Source: Arabidopsis thaliana
Taxonomy: Eukaryota > Streptophyta > Magnoliopsida > Brassicales > Brassicaceae
DNA length: 64,000 nucleotides
Reading direction: 5' to 3'
Assembly: GCF_000001735.4 (NCBI RefSeq)
Contig: NC_003076.8
Coordinates: 4,960,001 to 5,024,000 of the forward strand
In this document: piece by piece, positions 11,055 to 22,272 of the stretch
How positions within the stretch are numbered: the stretch's first letter is position 1
How the letters are laid out: the number at the start of each line of letters is the position of its first letter
The notes under the pieces: model-generated
Told to the model about the DNA's origin: nothing
The model's database searches: none
The model's input: only the letters and a program-made list of their open reading frames with translations
Translations under genes and position numbers: made by a program

Positions 11055-11459
11055 TTAGTTAGAGATCCATGTATACTCTAACTTTGGTACCTTTTTACCA
11101 TGTGTGAAGTAAATCCCGTCTTCTTTAGCATCCCAAAAGTTTTTCTTACCATGATCAAATACGCCACTGCCACTTTCAAATGCCCTAATCTTTGCATAAA
11201 AGGATTCCCTCCGAAAGATACAATCAATTTTGTTTTTGAAATCGAATTTACCATGAAAACTATAATCGTAAGTTTCTCCAGGGTTTAAATCAATGCTGCC
11301 TAGAGTTTCTTTGTTAAAAGTACAATAAACCGAGAGATCTTTTCCTGGACCTGGACTCAGAGAATTCTTGAAATGTAGAGAGTTTTTCTTTCCAAACTGC
11401 GCATTACACAACCCAACATATAATACCATAACAAACAAAAAGCACAAAAGACGATTCAT
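11055..11459 (-). CDS. small secreted S1-family (SPH-like) protein, 134 aa
   Basis: Single-exon ORF. N-terminal signal peptide (residues 1-20, MNRLLCFLFVMVLYVGLCNA). The mature part fits the plant self-incompatibility protein S1 family: NSL near the start, a first Cys in LSVYCTFN, the Gly-rich LNPGETYDYSFHGKF strand, a second Cys in KIDCIFRR, and an aromatic C-terminal end (LEYTWISN). Family members are small disulphide-bonded secreted proteins; in poppy the founder is a pistil recognition factor, but most Arabidopsis homologues have no known role. A TATA box lies 45 bp upstream. Only 30 bp separate its stop from the Helitron end, so the 3' UTR probably lies within the transposon. I do not recall a locus name. 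Confidence 0.75.
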   Translation of the reverse strand: MNRLLCFLFVMVLYVGLCNAQFGKKNSLHFKNSLSPGPGKDLSVYCTFNKETLGSIDLNPGETYDYSFHGKFDFKNKIDCIFRRESFYAKIRAFESGSGVFDHGKKNFWDAKEDGIYFTHGKKVPKLEYTWISN

Positions 11460-11504
11460 TCTTTTTTTAAAAGTGATATATATGTATCTAAAAGATAAAG
11501 ATAT

Positions 11505-11514
11505 CTATTTATAG
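11505..11514 (-). promoter_or_regulatory. TATA box of the S1-like gene
   Basis: CTATAAATAG on the minus strand (CTATTTATAG on plus), 45-55 bp upstream of the ATG at 11459. Confidence 0.5.
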
Positions 11515-14500
11515 AAACTTTTTTAAATACAAAAAGCAAGTTGCTCTATAACCCATCATCATGTTTTCATTGTGATCCTCCGTAAAGACATAGAAATGAC
11601 AGAATTGGGGATTTAATGGCATGCATGTTACTTAAATCAAGGCCAGAATCAATAAAGGCAAGCTTTGTGTGGTGTGTTGTGAAAACATTTGAAAGTCTTC
11701 ATTTAGTTGGTTTTGTTCTTAAGAAGAAGAAAAAAAACATTTCTAAACGCACCAATAGTCACATAGATGATAAATGTGATTGCAATATCTTACTCGATAA
11801 GTTTCTATTCCAATAACAGAATATAGGAAATTAGTAAATTACAATGAAAACGAAGATGAAATAAACTCCACCTCTCTTGAGCAACAAAATATTTTTAATT
11901 TGAGACACATAAACATCTAAGCAGAGAAGAGCAATTTCTTAATCACAAGTAAACAGAGAACTGGGGAGAACAATGAGAGGTGAGTTAAATCTAGTACAGT
12001 AGCTGCTGCTCTTGTTGGTGTGGTGGGTTTCTTCCTTTCTTGGTCGTCCTCAATAATTTATGTACTCTCCTTTTGAAGGTGACTTTGCGAGGAAGTGATC
12101 CCTCACTAGTCAGCATTTTATTAACTTAGTCGGCCCTTTGACAATTGACTCATGTTGTTGTACTAAATTATTACTTTTGCTTAATTAATTGAGATTTTCT
12201 TTGTTGGTTGTGTGTTGCCAATCTTATGAATTAACTCACTAGTAATGTCTTATGTTTCGCCTTTTGTGGTTAACACGTTTTCTTATGTTGTTTGGCCTTT
12301 TTTTTTCTTTGTTGACTTGTAGGTTGATGATTGATTAATTGATCATATCTTTTGGATTGTATTATGTTTGAAGAAACCTGATTTTTTTTATTTTTTTACA
12401 AATATCAAATTTGAAATATTTGGGAGAAATGGATATAGGTATCATTAATTTTAGCTTTAGACATGAAAATTTGTTATCAGATTCCTTTCCACTGAAAGAG
12501 TTGTTTAAGATGTGATTAAAGACTTTTGTTCCACGCCTTAATTGCTATTATTTGTCAAGTTGATGCATAAACTCTCAAAAGGTAACAAAAAGAGATTTGG
12601 CTAATCTAATGTCTTTTCCTGAAATTAAGTCAATAGTGATCCTTGTTGTTTTTTTCCCCTTCTTTATATCCAAGTTTTGTATTGTATGATAGTTTATTGA
12701 TACAAAACATTTCTTATGTACGTACCAGCTAAAACAAAGTAACTACCGAACCAAACTACAAGTGTTGAATCTTTTCAGTCTGAATGTTGCAGATTGAGCA
12801 TGCTACTTCTCACATGGCATGTATTTAGGCTCGGTGTTTTTGATTTCATAAGTGTGACTTCTTGCTTTTTGCAATGTCTGATCAAGTACACTTATGCAGG
12901 AGATTTGTAGCATCAAATGTGGGAAGTCTTTTTATCGGAATCGTGGATCGATAGAATATCGACAAGTGGCGTCATTTATGAAGGCTAACTTGAAGTATGT
13001 AAGGACCATACAGAGTGTAGGAGCTGGCAATATGGTATCAGCAAGACATTTAAAGAGGTTTGTCCCCATTGTCCTTTACATCATTTGCAGCCAATATGAT
13101 TTTCTTCTTTGATCCATGAGCTCTCTTCCTCTCTCTTCTTCTTCAACTTTCATATTCACATTTATTCATTTTATTAAAAACTGATTTCTTTTTGTGTTTA
13201 TTTGTACAATTCTTTATGATTTTGTCTTATCGTTCTCTGATTCGATGAAGATACTTCTTACTTACCCCACAAAGCTTGGAGGCCCACCTCAATAAATCCA
13301 TCTTTTGCCTTCATGGAACACATTTAGCTACTCTACCTTGTTTAATTTGGTCTTGTAAAATCTCTTTAATGTCACCGTTTGCCTTCATAAATCATCTACC
13401 TTTCTTGGCAGGATAATTTACCTTGATGATAACATTTGTACACCTGCAAGGTACCACAACCATATAAGATCACAAGATGAGGTTAAACCGGTTTCCGTAC
13501 CATTGATTTAAACATCAATCTAAGTAGATTTGGGTTCTGGTGACTGAGTATAAGCTCATTGTTCTCATATATTCTAGTTTTTTTAAAAATCAATTTGAAG
13601 ATGTAGATACTCTTGGACTTGACATCAAGGACAATGTAGCAACCAAGTGATTTTCTCTACAACTACACATAAGATATATATACACGCAACTTATTCAAAC
13701 CTAGAACCCTCACTTTGCAAGACTATTATTGTATATAAAGGGTTTATCTGGTGCCTAGTGCATAACTAATATAGAGTTCCGTGTGAATTTTGTTGTAGTC
13801 ATAAAGTTTCTAATCGTTTGCTTACGCAAGTTTAAATTTTACCATTTGAAGAGAATTAATGAAAAAAAAAAACTGAATAAAGAAGAAATTCTATGCATAT
13901 GCTTACTTAACTTGCATCCACTAAGTTTTTTCTCCTACTTTATGCTCTCTGTCTCACTTATTTACTATTGTAGTGTCAGTTTCCTCTTAGTCACCGCCAT
14001 TTCACAGCATTTACTATCTACTCTTTTTAGTAAAGGTTGATGAGAGATAAGAAAATGTCAAAGCAGAAAAAAGTCAATTTATAAGATTTTGATGATGATG
14101 TAGTGTAACTTATAAAAGATAACTAGTTATAGGCTTAGCATTTACATAGAGAGAAAAACAACAGTATGGACTTTTAAAGACTTAAACTACCAATAATAGT
14201 AATTTGAAGCTAGCTAACAAACCAAAGGCATCTCTTCTTATTTTGAACCATTGTATAAAAGTAGATTGTTGAAATTTTAGTATGTGTTATATTCTTATAA
14301 CTTTTATAGGTAAGTTTGATGCGGAAGAACGATGATGGCATTTCGGATGAAGATATTAGAGTGCTAGAAGCTGAACATGTAAAAATAAATTTGAGATATT
14401 GATCTTAATATAACTAAGATCATCAAAGTGAGGGCTATAAGGCTATTAGGGTAGATAGTGACCTGAATTTACTTCTAGCACAAGAAATATAACCGCTTTA

Positions 14501-14709
14501 AATCTTGTGATATGGAAAAGTAACAGTGGTAAGTAATAAAAGATCACCGCTTTTATCTCTGTGTGAGTTATTTAGGGGGGACTTGTTCCAGGTCTTCGAG
14601 CCACAAAGGTAATAACTTCTATAGACCCCATTTTGTTAATAAATGCTCATCCATGTGAGTGAGCCGGGGAAAAAGGGATTCATTTGTTGTGTGTGTCTTT
14701 CTCTTTCCT

Positions 14710-14716
14710 CTATATA
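14710..14716 (+). promoter_or_regulatory. TATA box of MYB16
   Basis: CTATATATC about 180 bp upstream of the MYB16 ATG. The sequence downstream is a plausible leader containing short upstream ORFs. Confidence 0.4.
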
Positions 14717-14792
14717 TCATCCTTCTTCACTGAGATATGCTTCACTTGTAACATTTCCACAACTGTAGCCAAACTTTTGTGTTCTGATAGTG

Positions 14793-14821
14793 ATGATCAT
14801 GATCATCACATGAATAAGTAG
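14793..14821 (+). promoter_or_regulatory. short upstream ORFs in MYB16 leader
   Basis: Two overlapping minimal ORFs precede the MYB16 start: ATG at 14793 (six codons, TGA 14811-14813) and ATG at 14810 (ATGAATAAGTAG). Both lie between the TATA box and the main ATG at 14894, so they should be in the mRNA if the TATA assignment is right. Confidence 0.4.
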
Positions 14822-14893
14822 AAGATATCTCTTACCTTCTCCTTCTTCTAATAAGATCAGAGTTTTGGTTCTTATTTCTTTGCTCTCAAAACA

Positions 14894-16106
14894 ATGGGTA
14901 GATCACCGTGTTGTGACAAATTGGGTTTGAAGAAAGGACCTTGGACACCAGAGGAGGATCAGAAACTTTTAGCTTATATTGAAGAACATGGTCATGGAAG
15001 TTGGCGTTCATTGCCTGAGAAAGCTGGTTAGTGAATCTTTCCACATTTTGTGCTCTATAATCAAAACTTTCTCTCATATTTATTCCTTTCTCTTCTCAGG
15101 TCTCCATCGATGCGGAAAGAGTTGTAGACTAAGATGGACTAACTACCTAAGACCTGACATCAAAAGAGGCAAATTCAACTTACAAGAAGAACAAACCATT
15201 ATCCAACTCCATGCTCTGTTAGGAAACAGGTCTGGTCCTTCTTGCAACAAAACAAAACAATCACAAATCTTTTCCTAAAGTTTTCATGATTCTTTTTTTG
15301 TTTGTATATAGATGGTCAGCGATTGCTACTCATTTGCCAAAGAGAACAGACAACGAGATCAAGAACTATTGGAACACTCATTTGAAGAAACGGTTAGTGA
15401 AAATGGGGATTGATCCAGTGACTCATAAACCCAAAAACGAGACTCCTTTATCTTCTCTTGGTCTATCCAAGAACGCAGCTATACTTAGCCACACTGCTCA
15501 ATGGGAAAGTGCAAGGCTTGAAGCTGAAGCAAGACTAGCTAGAGAATCAAAGCTTCTTCATTTACAACATTACCAAACCAAAACATCATCTCAACCTCAT
15601 CATCATCATGGATTCACTCACAAGTCATTGTTACCTAATTGGACAACAAAACCACACGAAGGTAAACCAAAGAAACACACTAAGTCTCCGCAAAATTTAA
15701 ACTTTGGAACTTTGTTTGAGTTTTGTAAGACAATGCAGATCAACAACAGCTTGAATCTCCGACATCTACAGTGTCATTCTCTGAGATGAAGGAATCAATC
15801 CCGGCGAAGATAGAGTTTGTCGGATCATCAACTGGTGTGACTCTGATGAAAGAACCTGAACACGATTGGATCAATTCAACGATGCACGAGTTTGAAACTA
15901 CGCAGATGGGAGAAGGAATCGAAGAAGGGTTCACGGGTCTCTTGCTCGGTGGTGATTCAATCGACCGGAGTTTCTCCGGCGATAAAAACGAGACGGCCGG
16001 CGAGAGTAGTGGTGGTGACTGCAACTACTATGAGGACAACAAGAACTACTTGGACAGCATTTTTAACTTTGTAGATCCTTCACCGTCGGATTCACCGATG
16101 TTCTGA
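14894..16106 (+). CDS. MYB16: R2R3-MYB transcription factor MYB16 (MIXTA-like)
   Basis: Four exons: 14894-15026, 15100-15229, 15312-15661, 15739-16106; 326 aa. R2 begins [21 protein letters not shown] with its spaced Trp residues; R3 follows ([40 protein letters not shown]). The N-terminus MGRSPCCDK and the MIXTA-clade C-terminus ([18 protein letters not shown]) identify the subgroup. It is a nuclear activator of epidermal conical-cell shape and cuticle formation, acting with MYB106. The third intron is only 77 nt; without removing it the frame ends at 15789, so its splicing is needed for the last 123 residues. The C-terminal part is acidic and Ser-rich, ending SPSDSPMF. Confidence 0.93.
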
Positions 16107-17646
16107 ATCTAAGGGTTGATATTTGTTGGGAATGTTTTTGATTCTTTTTTAGTTTCTAGTTTTTGTGCTTAAACTCTGATTAGACAATTTTTAAACTAAT
16201 CCAATTTTTGCGCTTTCTTTTTTCTTTAATTACTGTTTCACTAAATTATGCTATTTGGATTAACATTCCAAAAAAAGGACGTCGTAGAGAGAGAGAGAAA
16301 AAAAAAAAGACAAGCATGAAGTTTATGTTTGTTCAATTTCTTAGAATTTTAAAGATAGTTTATGCATGGTTCATAGATTTCAAGGTCCGGAGACCAAAAC
16401 TGTTCCATGCAAAATACTTTGATCCCAATGTAATTAATTTTTGTTAACTATTAATTAGTGTTTTGCTTGCTATTTGTTTACGTAGTTTTGTGCTTTAATG
16501 ATGCAAAAGATAAAAAGAAAATTCCAACAAAACTTGTTTAGTCGTCTATTTCTAGAGATTCAAAGTGTGTTTCTATATTTCTTGTAGTATTATTTTGCTC
16601 CGAGATGCTTTAAGTTAAAATAACATAAAAACATGCATGAGCACATCATTTCATGGACGTCTTTCGCCATGAATAGGTTGCTGCAAAGCATTGGTCTTCG
16701 GCAACTTGAAGACATTTTTGGTCATTCTTGAGTGACCGAATCGTATCTTTTTGATTCATTAAGATCCAAGATATTGAATGTTCTCTGACGAACACGATTA
16801 CTACATATCAACCGTCCCCCGGATTAAAAAAATCTATCTTGAACACAGTTTTTGTACGTTACCACTTCTACAAATTAAACCAAAATCACTCTACTAATTA
16901 ACCAGTAACCACTACACTAGAAAGTATACATATACTGTGGTCAATTTTATTTTATTTTATTTTGTTAACTACGTAAGAAATGTGAAAGATTGAGAGTTAC
17001 ATGATGATAATGTGGATGTGATAAAAACAACACGTTGACATGTCGATTACTATATGAGAAAATTAAATGTTGGTTGTTTCATGTCCTTTTCTGCCTTGGG
17101 CTTTGCCTCTCTCTCTCGAATCCGATTTTTCATTTTTTTCATATTAATTGTGAAAATAATATAAGAAACACAAAAGCCGAAAAAAAAGACCAAGCCAATA
17201 TTTCATAATGAAATAATAAATATGAATCGTAGTGATAAATAGGATACTATATTTATTTGGATATGACCCGTTGCAAGTGGACCCAAATAATATCCCAAAA
17301 TTTCAGAAACGATATTAATCATTGAGAAAATTAAATTATTATAGCAATAAAATATAGGATAAAATTTGGATTTTCTTAAAAGAGTTTTTAGAGATTAGGC
17401 TAAAAAGTAATTAGGTTTAGATCTATGTTAGTCCTTTATGTAATACGAGAATATAAGAGGCCCATTTAAAGCCCAATAATCAGTTTACTCGGGTTAAGGA
17501 AAATAAATATTACGAAAAAGGAGCGAACAATTCCACCATCACGAATCGCGATTTTTTTTTGAGATTACGGAAGCTTCGCTTGATTTGGGATTTTTAGGGT
17601 TTTCTTTCTCCGAAGACGACTCCGAGAGACCAACAGTGATTTGACA
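16107..17646. other. intergenic
   Basis: MYB16 3' UTR, then AT-rich DNA with no gene-like ORF. A small ORF at 16208-16447 is Lys/Arg-rich from simple GA sequence and is probably fortuitous. The final ~100 bp are the leader of the ATP synthase gene. Confidence 0.55.
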
Positions 17647-18658
17647 ATGACGCTACCTCCAGGTCTTTACTCCGGCACCAGCTCTCTTGCTCTGGTAATT
17701 CATCTCTCTAATCGGATTCTCGATCTGTAGCACAGATTCGTTTTTTTTCTTTTGTAAAGAGTTTGTGTGATTCAACGAGTCTATTGCTTCAATGATCAGG
17801 TGGCTCGTGCTTCGGCTTTTGGGTTGGGTCTCGTCTATGGGAACATGAAGCTCAAGGTCCTTAAGGTCATATTCTATCTCAATTTTGTCTTGTTTTTATC
17901 GAAATTGTTGATTATATTGCTCGTATCTGCTATGAATCTGCAATAATATTGATTAATGAATTGTTTTCATCATCTGGTGATTGTAACATTTGAATTGTTG
18001 GTGACATGTTATCTCGAAATTGGTGGCTACACAAATTTTATCATCAGAAAATTTATGATTTTGATCGTAGTTAAGAGTGAGATAGCAAATTTTTGTTTGA
18101 ATTTACAGTGCTCTCGAGCTATAGATGTGAATTGCAGAATGCTGCTTTACTCCTTCTGTTAGTTTGTTGTTTCTGCTAGTCCACTGATTATGCCTGAGTT
18201 TTGATCTTATAATCCCTTTTAGATTATCATATGCTACTTTTCTACAAGTCGTCAGCAATTTTTAAACGACTTTGTTGAAACACCACTTTGTGGTGTCTTT
18301 CTCTGGTTTTTGCTTCTGAAGTTACTAGCTTTTAAATGTTTTTGGTTGTTAGTCTCCTCTGTTCTCTTTGAGTAGCTGAGCCAGTGATGTGATGCCTTGA
18401 GCAAAATCTCTGGTTCATTCATCATGTTGCAAACTCTAAAAAGGTTTACATTGTTCAATCTTGTTGTTTGCTCATCCTGGTTCCTCCACTGATTATCTCT
18501 TTGCAAACCGGAAATGTTTTATAACTTAGATGTCTCTATACCTGAAATGTTCTTGAATATTAGTAGTATATGCTAAGATAAGTACCAACAAATTGCTTTT
18601 TCACCTGCAGATCAAATCGATGTCACAGAAGAAGGTTGAAGCCACCGCTCATCATTAA
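17647..18658 (+). CDS. mitochondrial ATP synthase subunit e, 53 aa (AT5G15320-like)
   Basis: Too short for ORF scans. Three exons: 17647-17694, 17800-17865, 18611-18658 (TAA 18656-18658), separated by a short intron and a long ~745-bp intron. The product begins MTLPPGLYSGTSSLALVA, has one hydrophobic Gly-rich segment (FGLGLVYGNMKL) and ends in a basic helix with KKVEATAHH. The GxxxG-like segment is typical of subunit e, which sits in the inner mitochondrial membrane and helps F1Fo-ATP synthase dimerise. All splice sites are canonical and the frame is unbroken. Function is assigned from the remembered locus annotation plus the membrane segment, so it is less certain than the gene structure. 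Confidence 0.8.
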
Positions 18659-20594
18659 ACCACTCTTCTTTCTTTACAATAAGATGCCAAAAGCTGGGGG
18701 TGATGTCTCCCCGGTTAGTTTGATTTCTTCTTTCATGATTCATCCTTTAGCATAAGAAGGAACAAATGTGTTTTTGAAAAGCATATTATACGGTTTTAAG
18801 ACCTTTTTGGAGCCATAATTGCCATTGGCTTAAAACCCGAGTCAAGAACATCTTTCCATTTGTTGTCATCCAATAACACCGTTCACATTCACATACACCT
18901 CACCTCTTAACCAGATTATCTATAACACTAAGGACCTCAGTGTCCCGGTTTTGCGTTATATACTTCGTTTTGCAAGAGTCCTTATATTACTCTACTTGGT
19001 CCCATTGGACACAATCTAAGAAAGGGAGAAAAAAATTGGTCCTAAAAAGCATGTTCCAACTTCTTGTGTATCTGAGTTAATCAAAGAAAAATTGCTATTG
19101 TCGTTTCTGGTTTGTTGTCTGATTCAATCCAAGCAATCATGTAGTTTGAATTTGATTTCGGGATCTCTCTTACACTTTCCACCACGGCTTAAAAGTTCAA
19201 ACAACTACCAATGTGTAAATTACCATTACTTCAGTGGCGACATATTCATTTGTCGACCTACGTTTTTGAATTATGTGGGTCTATGGATAATATGAAAAAA
19301 ACTGAGCTTATTGTAGCCCAATGGGCAATATAAAAGTCAGCCCAAACGTAACACGCGTGGTTGTCGTCGAACTGCGAAATTCAAGTTTCTTACCATTCGC
19401 ACAATGAGCGCGTCGATTTCGGCTTCAGTTTTGGACTTTTTGTGTTGAAGACTTTGAGCACTTAAAGGCTGACATTATTCAGGCTCTTGATAGTACCATA
19501 TGAAGAAGTTGTCAACGTCCCGTTTGAGCTAAAGCAGTAGTTAAAGTCGTTCCTCACCTTTTCATTCCCTTCTTTTTTCTTCTTCCTACTATTAAAAACG
19601 AAACTACAGATGCCTAAATGTTGGAGGCATGAATAAATATGTTTAAATATATAAAAACAAACCCTGGTCACACACTTTAGCCAATAAGAATTTAGAGTCG
19701 TGACTATAACATCAACATTTAATTGTATAGTTTTTAGTGATAAGTACTGTTTAAAGTGATATAGTCTATGAATATAAGTGGATTTAATTCTGGATCCGCT
19801 TATAGTTATACGTAAAATATAAGGGAATCTCATTATATGGGAAGACGAATCTAATCTATTGGAATATAACGAATATTATTCAATAGTTTTTTTGGTTCTT
19901 TCTATTTTATTATAGGTGCATGCCCGTTCAAGCTCGTCAGAGGCTCATCTCAGGTTGACGATCTGGTTAAGAGCCACTTTAGATAAAGCTATTATAATTC
20001 TGTGATGTTATTTCATGGAACTTCATGGACATATTGTATATGCATATAATCACAACTTGCTGATTTTTTTAAAATTAACATAATCAAATGCCGAAGAAAA
20101 ACGAACAGAATCACTTTGTTTAGATGAATTTTAATGATAATTGATTCGCTTGTGCCAATTTATGTCGTCCAGCTAACTTTTAATCTAACCTTTTTCTATT
20201 GGAGCATCTTAATATTTTATTATTGAAACAAAACATTATTCCACATAATTACATCCGCAAATTATTCACTACATTTACATAATTACTTCAAGTAACAATT
20301 TTACCACATTATTTCAATTAGTACTTAACCACCAATGCATATTTGTTCCGAATTTCTTGATCGATAAATATCCAAATTAACAAGTTAATGAAGAAAAAAA
20401 ACGAAGAAGATCAATGGTCAATATTTAATCAGAAGCATCCACGTCCACTTCATCAGATTCTATCTCTCTCTCTCTGTAAGATTCCTTGCTCTCGCGCTTT
20501 TCTCTCTCTCTCTCGCGTTCGTTCTTATCCACGAGCTCTGCACCGTCGCAATCTCCGTCTTCTCCATTTAGATCCAACACAGAGCCTTTTCTAC
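18659..20594. other. intergenic
   Basis: 3' UTR of the ATP synthase gene (a further GT donor at about 18715 suggests a 3'-UTR intron), then AT-rich DNA. No recognisable gene. A CT-rich leader with long TCTCTC runs (20460-20515) precedes SPX4. An in-frame ATG at 20388 would extend SPX4 by 69 low-complexity residues and is not the preferred start. Confidence 0.55.
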
Positions 20595-22043
20595 ATGAAA
20601 TTCGGCAAAGAGTTTCGTACTCACCTCGAAGAAACTTTACCAGAGTGGAGAGACAAGTTCCTTTGCTATAAACCTTTAAAAAAGCTTCTCAAATATTATC
20701 CTTATTACTCCGCCGATTTTGGACCCGCCAATTCCGATCACAACGATTCGCGTCCAGTATTTGCTGATACTACTAACATCTCTTCCGCCGCCGACGACGG
20801 CGGTGTGGTTCCCGGCGTCAGGCCATCGGAAGATCTCCAGGGTTCGTTTGTGAGGATACTTAACGATGAACTTGAGAAGTTTAACGATTTTTACGTTGAT
20901 AAGGAAGAAGATTTCGTTATCAGATTACAGGTTTTTGCTTCCGAATTTATTCTAGCTTCAGGATTTTAGGTCAAGTTAGAACTTGGTTCATGTGATTACT
21001 GATTCAGAAGCTAAACAAGTTTCTAGAATTGAATCATTCCATAGGTTATCTTCGATTGGATGATTAATCTCGAATCCTAGAACAAAATTGCTAGTAGTTG
21101 AAACCGGAGGTAGTTCTAGTGATGATCTCTAATCAAATTGGATCTAGTTTCTCTGTGCTTCAAGTGAGTTTGTCTGTATTGATGTAATGATACAGTGGTT
21201 TATTTGCTCTGTGGTATATCACAATCGAGATCACATTGCTTAGATATTAGTATGGTTTATGAGCCTTGGTCATCTTCTTGCTCTGCTTGTTTATAGACAT
21301 ATGAAGCTCTAATTGATTAGTGTGTGTTCATCATTTTGCAAACAGGAGCTCAAGGAAAGAATCGAGCAAGTTAAAGAAAAGAATGGGGAATTTGCATCAG
21401 AAAGTGAGTTCAGCGAAGAAATGATGGATATTCGGAGAGACCTTGTTACCATTCATGGCGAGATGGTGCTCCTGAAAAACTACAGCTCCCTTAATTTTGC
21501 AGGTAATCATATATTTTAACTAGAAAACCAATTTTTGTAACACATTACTACTGTATGCTAAAAACATCTTCCATTCTAGGACTTGTCAAGATTTTGAAGA
21601 AGTACGATAAAAGAACAGGTGGACTTTTACGTTTGCCTTTCACACAGCTTGTTCTCCATCAACCCTTCTTTACTACAGAGCCACTTACTAGGTTAGTCCG
21701 TGAATGTGAGGCCAATCTTGAGCTTCTTTTTCCTTCAGAAGCGGAAGTTGTAGAGTCTTCTAGCGCAGTGCAAGCACACTCAAGCTCACATCAGCACAAC
21801 TCCCCAAGAATCTCAGCTGAGACTTCCTCAACTCTCGGCAATGAAAATCTTGATATATATAAGAGTACACTCGCTGCAATGAGAGCTATAAGAGGGTTAC
21901 AAAAGGCTAGCTCGACGTACAACCCTTTATCATTCTCATCGCTTCTTCAGAACGAGGATGATGAGACGGTAACAGCTGAAAACTCTCCAAACTCTGGGAA
22001 CAAAGATGATTCAGAGAAGGAAGATACTGGACCTTCCCACTGA
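20595..22043 (+). CDS. SPX4: SPX-domain protein SPX4 (phosphate sensor)
   Basis: Three exons: 20595-20930, 21346-21502, 21580-22043; 318 aa, the length I remember for SPX4. It starts [20 protein letters not shown], the conserved first helix of SPX domains, with the Lys-rich inositol-pyrophosphate pocket in [14 protein letters not shown] and the later [12 protein letters not shown]. The SPX domain spans residues 1 to about 210; the rest is a Ser/acidic tail ([12 protein letters not shown]). No EXS, RING or MFS domain follows, which puts it in the SPX-only class. These proteins bind PHR transcription factors when inositol pyrophosphates signal sufficient phosphate. It converges on the PPR gene to its right with 229 bp between stop codons. 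Confidence 0.95.
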
Positions 22044-22272
22044 TCAGAAGAGAATGATGCTCTTTTTGATCAAGATTTTGAGAATTTGCTTCTTGATTTC
22101 ACCCTAACTTTTCATAAAATTAACACATTTTACTTTACTTCTTCACCTTTTGCAGGACACAACTTCTGTATGCATTTGAATTGTAGTACAGTCGTTTATA
22201 GATTTTCAATGAAATTTTCCTCCATTGTCTCAACCTTGTCTCATTTTGCAAATTTGTCATTCTCATATCTGT

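Larger units (their letters stand above)
11515..14893. other. 3.4-kb intergenic region upstream of MYB16
   Basis: No convincing protein gene. Two exon-like pieces (about 11,910-11,978 ending GAGAG|gtgagt, and 12,899-13,058 starting after ATGCAG and ending AAGAG|gtttg) could belong to a spliced transcript without a long ORF. A 27-codon ORF at 14320-14403 looks coding-like but matches nothing I recognise. The last ~200 bp are the MYB16 core promoter and leader. Confidence 0.4.

Noticed and set aside
15740-16024. Minus-strand ORF opposite MYB16 exon 4
   Set aside because: Shadow of the MYB16 coding sequence; no independent signals.
19917-19985. GC-richer patch considered as a tRNA or SINE fragment
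   Set aside because: No cloverleaf, no convincing A/B boxes, and no tRNA-like T-loop sequence.
20388-20594. N-terminal extension of SPX4 from an upstream in-frame ATG
   Set aside because: The added residues come from CT-repeat leader sequence, and SPX domains start at MKFGKEF.
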